Of a DNA stretch of 9,464 nucleotides, positions 6,750 through 9,464 are shown in pieces. Numbering within the stretch: position 1 is the stretch's first letter; the number at the start of each line of letters is the position of its first letter. The stretch covers positions 1 to 9,464 of the forward strand of contig JABUTQ010000053.1 of assembly GCA_021443605.1 (NCBI GenBank), read 5' to 3'. A program made the position numbers and the translations under genes. A model generated the notes under the pieces. It worked only from the letters and a program-made list of their open reading frames with translations, was not told the origin of the DNA and ran no database searches. This DNA is from Bacteroidales bacterium (GTDB lineage Bacteria; Bacteroidota; Bacteroidia; Bacteroidales; UBA932).

Positions 6750-8039
6750 ATGTTTGACAGCAACACACTTATACTTGCAATTGCAGCGTGTCTTATTCTC
6801 ATATTGCTGCTCGTGGCTTTGCTCCTTTTCATCAAGGCGAAGCTCACCCCTTCCGGCACAGTTTCCATCGATATCAACAATGGAAAGAAAGTCATTGACG
6901 TGCCTCAGGGCGGAAACCTGCTGAACACCCTTGCAAACGAGAGAATCTTCCTCCCTTCCGCCTGCGGTGGAAAGGGCTCTTGCGGACAGTGCAAATGCCG
7001 TGTCCTTGAAGGAGGCGGAAGCATCCTCCCCACAGAGACCGTCCACTTCACCCGCAAGCAGATAATGAACAACTGGCGTCTCGGATGCCAGGTGAAGGTG
7101 AAGGACAATCTCAAGATTGAGATTCCGGAGTCTGTTCTTGGCGTGAAAGAGTACGAATGCACAGTCATTTCAAACAAGAACGTAGCCACATTCATGAAGG
7201 AATTCAAGGTGCAGCTCCCCGCCGGTGCCCACATGGACTTCGAGCCGGGCTCATACGCACAAATCAAGATTCCTGCATTCGAGCTTGACTATAAGGACTA
7301 TGACCGTTCTCTCATCGGCGAGCTCTATTTGCCTGCTTGGGAGAAGTTCCATATGTTCGATTTGCACTGCTCTAATCCGGAGCCTACCATCCGTGCATAC
7401 TCTATGGCCAACTATCCCGCTGAAGGTGACGTATTTACCCTCACGGTTCGTATCGCCACCCCTCCTTTCCTTCCTCGCGAGCTGCAGAAGCCTGATGCAA
7501 ACAACTTTATGCCTGTAAATCCGGGTATCGCATCTTCGTACATCTTCTCGCTCAAGCCGGGTGACAAGGTGATTATGTCAGGCCCTTATGGTGAGTTCCG
7601 TCCTCAGTACGGCACCGGTCGTGAAATGATTTGGGTAGGTGGTGGCGCCGGTATGGCACCTCTCCGCGCTCAGATTATGCATATGCTCAAGACTTTGAAC
7701 ACCCGCGACCGCCAGATGCATTACTTCTATGGTGCCCGCGCGATTGACGAAGTGTTCTTCCTCGAAGACTTCCTCGCACTGGAGAAGGAATTCCCGAATT
7801 TCCACTTCCACCTCGCTCTCGACCGTCCGGACCCGAAGGCAGACAATCTCGGCATCAAATACACTCCGGGATTCATCGCTCCCGTTATGGGCGACACCTA
7901 CTTGAAGGCACACGAGGCTCCGGAAGATGTGGAATACTACCTCTGCGGCCCTCCGATGATGGCCAAGACAGTGCTCGATTTGCTCCACAGCCTTGGTGTG
8001 GAAGACGATATGATTCGCTTCGACAACTTCGGTGGATAG
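6750..8039 (+). CDS. nqrF: Na+-translocating NADH:quinone reductase subunit F (NADH dehydrogenase)
   Basis: NqrF is the NADH-oxidising entry subunit. Numbering from ATG 6750 (429 residues): membrane anchor about 5-29; ferredoxin-type [2Fe-2S] domain with ligands Cys72, Cys78, Cys81 and Cys113 in SACGGKGSCGQCKC...GCQV; FAD-binding barrel with RAYSMANYP (215-223); NAD-binding domain with GGGAGMAPLR (297-306) and CGPPMM (399-404); family-typical end FDNFGG. Vibrio NqrF is about 408 residues, so this one is slightly longer. An in-frame ATG at 6744 would give 431 residues, but its distance of 2 bases from AGGAGG is too short, while 6750 lies 8 bases away. It is the last operon gene, followed by a terminator at 8062-8091. 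Confidence 0.96.
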   Translation: MFDSNTLILAIAACLILILLLVALLLFIKAKLTPSGTVSIDINNGKKVIDVPQGGNLLNTLANERIFLPSACGGKGSCGQCKCRVLEGGGSILPTETVHFTRKQIMNNWRLGCQVKVKDNLKIEIPESVLGVKEYECTVISNKNVATFMKEFKVQLPAGAHMDFEPGSYAQIKIPAFELDYKDYDRSLIGELYLPAWEKFHMFDLHCSNPEPTIRAYSMANYPAEGDVFTLTVRIATPPFLPRELQKPDANNFMPVNPGIASSYIFSLKPGDKVIMSGPYGEFRPQYGTGREMIWVGGGAGMAPLRAQIMHMLKTLNTRDRQMHYFYGARAIDEVFFLEDFLALEKEFPNFHFHLALDRPDPKADNLGIKYTPGFIAPVMGDTYLKAHEAPEDVEYYLCGPPMMAKTVLDLLHSLGVEDDMIRFDNFGG

Positions 8040-8061
8040 CATCCGATTTTGATATGAAAAG

Positions 8062-8091
8062 TACCGGTGTCAATGATGCCGGTATTTTTTT
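8062..8091 (+). terminator. Rho-independent terminator of the nqr operon
   Basis: A perfect 6-bp stem, TACCGG (8062-8067) with CCGGTA (8079-8084), encloses an 11-base loop and is followed by seven T (8085-8091). It lies 22 bases after the nqrF stop. The AAAA before the stem could pair partly with the T-run. Confidence 0.88.
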
Positions 8092-8116
8092 ATGGACAAT
8101 GTTGAGTTATTATTTG

Positions 8117-8124
8117 TAATTTTG
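8117..8124 (+). promoter_or_regulatory. Predicted promoter of the DUF819 gene (-7 box TAATTTTG)
   Basis: TAATTTTG matches TAnnTTTG exactly and lies about 50 bases before the ATG at 8176. The -33 element is weak: TATG at 8091-8094, with a 22-base spacer. Transcription would begin about 8130, leaving a leader of about 45 bases that starts in a hairpin. Confidence 0.6.
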
Positions 8125-8128
8125 CGCC

Positions 8129-8152
8129 GGAGTTGCTTTTGCGACTCCTTTT
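8129..8152 (+). promoter_or_regulatory. Strong leader hairpin with TTTT loop before the DUF819 gene
   Basis: GGAGTTGC (8129-8136) pairs over 8 bp, one of them G-U, with GCGACTCC (8141-8148) around a TTTT loop, followed by TTTT and then A. It starts only 5 bases after the -7 box. It could be a 5'-end stabilising hairpin on the DUF819 messenger, a leaky attenuator, or a back-up terminator for the nqr operon; the T-run of four is short for an efficient terminator. Confidence 0.65.
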
Positions 8153-8175
8153 ACTATAACTGTAACCGTTATTTT

Positions 8176-9339
8176 ATGGCAGCCAAAATTTTAATTGTTC
8201 TAATATTTGTATTCGCCCCGGTCTGGGTATTACGCCTTTGCAGAAAATATCCTTTCTTTGAGAAAATCGGTCCTGTACTGATACTCTATATTTTAGGTGT
8301 GATAATCGGAAATCTCCCCTGGATAAACGAAGGCACTTACGAGATAAAAAACGCCATTACCACTGTAATGATTCCCCTTGCCCTTCCAATGATGCTTTTC
8401 GGGTGCTCGTTCAACAAAAAGGATATGAAGGGTGTTTTGAGGTCTCTCCTTGCCGGAATTCTCGGCATATTAGTCTCTGTTATATGCGGCTTCCTTCTAT
8501 TTGGAAAATATCTTGGGGAAGACGGGCCTGCTATTGCAGCATTGCTGACAGGGTGTGAAACCGGTGGCACCATCAATATGGCGGCACTGCAACAGGCATT
8601 GGAAGTGCCGAGCGAGCAATTCCTTCTGCTCAACACCTACGATATGATAATCTGCTTCCTCTATTTCATATTCCTGCTCAGCTTCGGCATCAAATGGTTC
8701 CGCAAGCTGCTGCCGGTGAATCTTGAAGATTATTCAGAGGAAGATGAAAGGGAAATACAGGCTCATATCGCAAAAGATCGAGCCAATCCATACAAAGGGC
8801 TTTGGTCGAAGAAAGGGATTACCCAAATTATAAAGATACTGATAGCGGTTGTAATCGTGTGTGGATTGAGCTACGCTGCAACGCTGTTATTCCCAAAGAA
8901 CTGGTTTATGCCGGTATTCATAATGATGCTCACGACACTCGCTTTGGCGGCATCATTCACAAAGCCGGTGAAGAAGATGGACAAGAGCTTTGACATAGGT
9001 ATGTATCTGATTTACATCTTCTCCATAGCGATGGCCTCTATGGCAGACCTTTTGAAACTCAATCTCAGGGAGGGGATATATACGTTCCTGTTCCTGTTCT
9101 TCATAATTTTTATTTCACTGTTCCTCCAGCTATTGTTCTCAAAGCTCTTCAAGGTGGATGCTGATATGATGATAGCCAGCAGCGTTTCGCTTATAAACTC
9201 ACCTCCTTTCGTACCGATGGTAGTGACGGCGATGAAAAACAAGAGGGTGCTCGTCCCCGGTATTACAATAGGCTTGATTGGATTTGCGATAGGAAATTAC
9301 TTGGGGATGTTGTTGTATAACCTGTTCTCCTTAATGTAA
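8176..9339 (+). CDS. DUF819 family polytopic membrane protein
   Basis: This is an integral inner-membrane protein of unknown substrate, 387 residues from ATG 8176. About ten to twelve hydrophobic segments are visible, with two glycine-rich half-helix motifs characteristic of the family: GCETGGTINMAAL (126-138) in the first half and NSPPFVPMV (341-349) followed by IGFAIGNYLG (368-377) in the second. This suggests two inverted repeats, as in secondary transporters. A charged, probably cytoplasmic loop (about 176-220, DYSEEDERE) separates the halves. I recall the family (Pfam DUF819, B. subtilis YjcL) being grouped with cation-proton antiporter-like carriers; that is not proven here. The frame is open back to ATG 8092, but that start lies against the nqr terminator, precedes the predicted promoter and adds a Cys- and Tyr-rich stretch without family character. 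No Shine-Dalgarno sequence. It has its own promoter, so it is probably not part of the nqr operon. Confidence 0.85.
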   Translation: MAAKILIVLIFVFAPVWVLRLCRKYPFFEKIGPVLILYILGVIIGNLPWINEGTYEIKNAITTVMIPLALPMMLFGCSFNKKDMKGVLRSLLAGILGILVSVICGFLLFGKYLGEDGPAIAALLTGCETGGTINMAALQQALEVPSEQFLLLNTYDMIICFLYFIFLLSFGIKWFRKLLPVNLEDYSEEDEREIQAHIAKDRANPYKGLWSKKGITQIIKILIAVVIVCGLSYAATLLFPKNWFMPVFIMMLTTLALAASFTKPVKKMDKSFDIGMYLIYIFSIAMASMADLLKLNLREGIYTFLFLFFIIFISLFLQLLFSKLFKVDADMMIASSVSLINSPPFVPMVVTAMKNKRVLVPGITIGLIGFAIGNYLGMLLYNLFSLM

Positions 9340-9353
9340 ATTCTTAAATTTTA

Positions 9354-9385
9354 TTTGATTAATTTAAATAAAACATTTATCTTTG
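9354..9385 (+). promoter_or_regulatory. Canonical Bacteroidota promoter of the tRNA-Lys gene
   Basis: TTTG (9354-9357) is followed by a 20-base spacer and TATCTTTG (9378-9385), an exact match to the Bacteroidota consensus TTTG-N19-21-TAnnTTTG. The expected transcription start near 9391 is about 17 bases before the mature tRNA 5' end. This is the best promoter in the window and supports the phylum assignment. Confidence 0.85.
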
Positions 9386-9388
9386 CAG

Positions 9389-9402
9389 TCCCTTTTTAGG
9401 GA
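9389..9402 (+). other. Small hairpin at the tRNA-Lys transcription start
   Basis: TCCCT (9389-9393) pairs with AGGGA (9398-9402) around TTTT. It begins 4 bases after the -7 box, in the same relative position as the hairpin before the DUF819 gene. It may form part of the pre-tRNA 5' leader, or only the DNA at the start site; five pairs is modest and could be chance. Confidence 0.4.
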
Positions 9403-9407
9403 AAGTT

Positions 9408-9464
9408 GATCCGCTAGCTCAGCAGGTAGAGCACAACACTTTTAATGTTGGGGTCTTGGGTTCG
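9408..9464 (+). tRNA. tRNA-Lys, anticodon UUU (3' part beyond window)
   Basis: The first 57 bases of a tRNA are present: acceptor strand GATCCGC (9408-9414), T8 A9, D-stem GCTC/GAGC with an AGCAGGTA loop, anticodon stem CAACA/TGTTG with loop CTTTTAA and anticodon TTT at 9441-9443, variable region GGGTC, T-stem strand TTGGG and the start of the TTCG loop. The UUU anticodon decodes AAA and AAG lysine codons. The rest of the T-arm and the 3' acceptor strand, expected to begin with GCGGATC, lie beyond the right edge. Confidence 0.95.

Noticed and set aside
2211..8039. RNF complex instead of NQR
   Set aside because: Gene order A-B-C-D-E-F, an NqrA-type first subunit and a last subunit with [2Fe-2S], FAD and NAD domains identify Na+-NQR; no RnfB polyferredoxin is present.
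7578..8042. 154-codon minus-strand frame
   Set aside because: It lies opposite the conserved NAD-binding domain of nqrF and shows no domain or start signal.
8092..8175. 28-residue N-terminal extension of the DUF819 protein from ATG 8092
   Set aside because: It would begin at the terminator T-run and upstream of the predicted promoter, and the Cys/Tyr-rich stretch does not resemble the start of a membrane protein of this family.

Overview
The window looks like chromosome of a Bacteroidota (probably Bacteroidales) bacterium. Three sites match the Bacteroidota -7 promoter element TAnnTTTG, genes with their own promoter lack a Shine-Dalgarno sequence and sit behind A/T-rich leaders, and the protein sequences have the character of that phylum. 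This placement is inference from signals and recalled family features; no database search was possible.

Layout: (1) Positions 2121 down to the left edge, minus strand: a UvrD/PcrA-type superfamily 1A DNA helicase, complete at its N-terminus and through all helicase motifs, but cut by the window edge. Its last visible 40 or so residues are encoded by a 39-bp tandem repeat (13 codons per unit) that reads through in frame. (2) Positions 2122-2210: a short A/T-rich divergent promoter region. (3) Positions 2211-8039, plus strand: a complete six-gene nqrABCDEF operon for the Na+-translocating NADH:quinone oxidoreductase (Na+-NQR), with junctions of 2 to 15 bases and a clear intrinsic terminator at 8062-8091. 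(4) Positions 8176-9339, plus strand: a DUF819-family polytopic membrane protein with its own promoter and a strong leader hairpin. (5) From 9408: the first 57 bases of a tRNA-Lys (anticodon UUU), behind a canonical Bacteroidota promoter.

How the genes work together: NqrF takes electrons from NADH through FAD and a [2Fe-2S] cluster. They pass through an intramembrane Fe-S centre shared by NqrD and NqrE, then the covalent FMNs of NqrC and NqrB and riboflavin, and end on quinone, with Na+ expelled. All key residues can be found here (the Cys ligands of NqrF, NqrD and NqrE, and the SGAT flavinylation motifs of NqrB and NqrC), so the complex should be functional. The flavin transferase ApbE needed for flavinylation is not in the window. 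The DUF819 protein is a separate transcription unit of unknown substrate; a Na+-linked transport role is only a guess from its neighbour.

I found no new multi-gene system; most of the window is well-known housekeeping metabolism. The points worth a second look are the in-frame repeat in the helicase tail, the use of strong Shine-Dalgarno sequences only at internal operon genes (two of them fused to the preceding stop codon as TAGGAGG), and hairpins with a TTTT loop placed right at the predicted transcription starts of the last two units.
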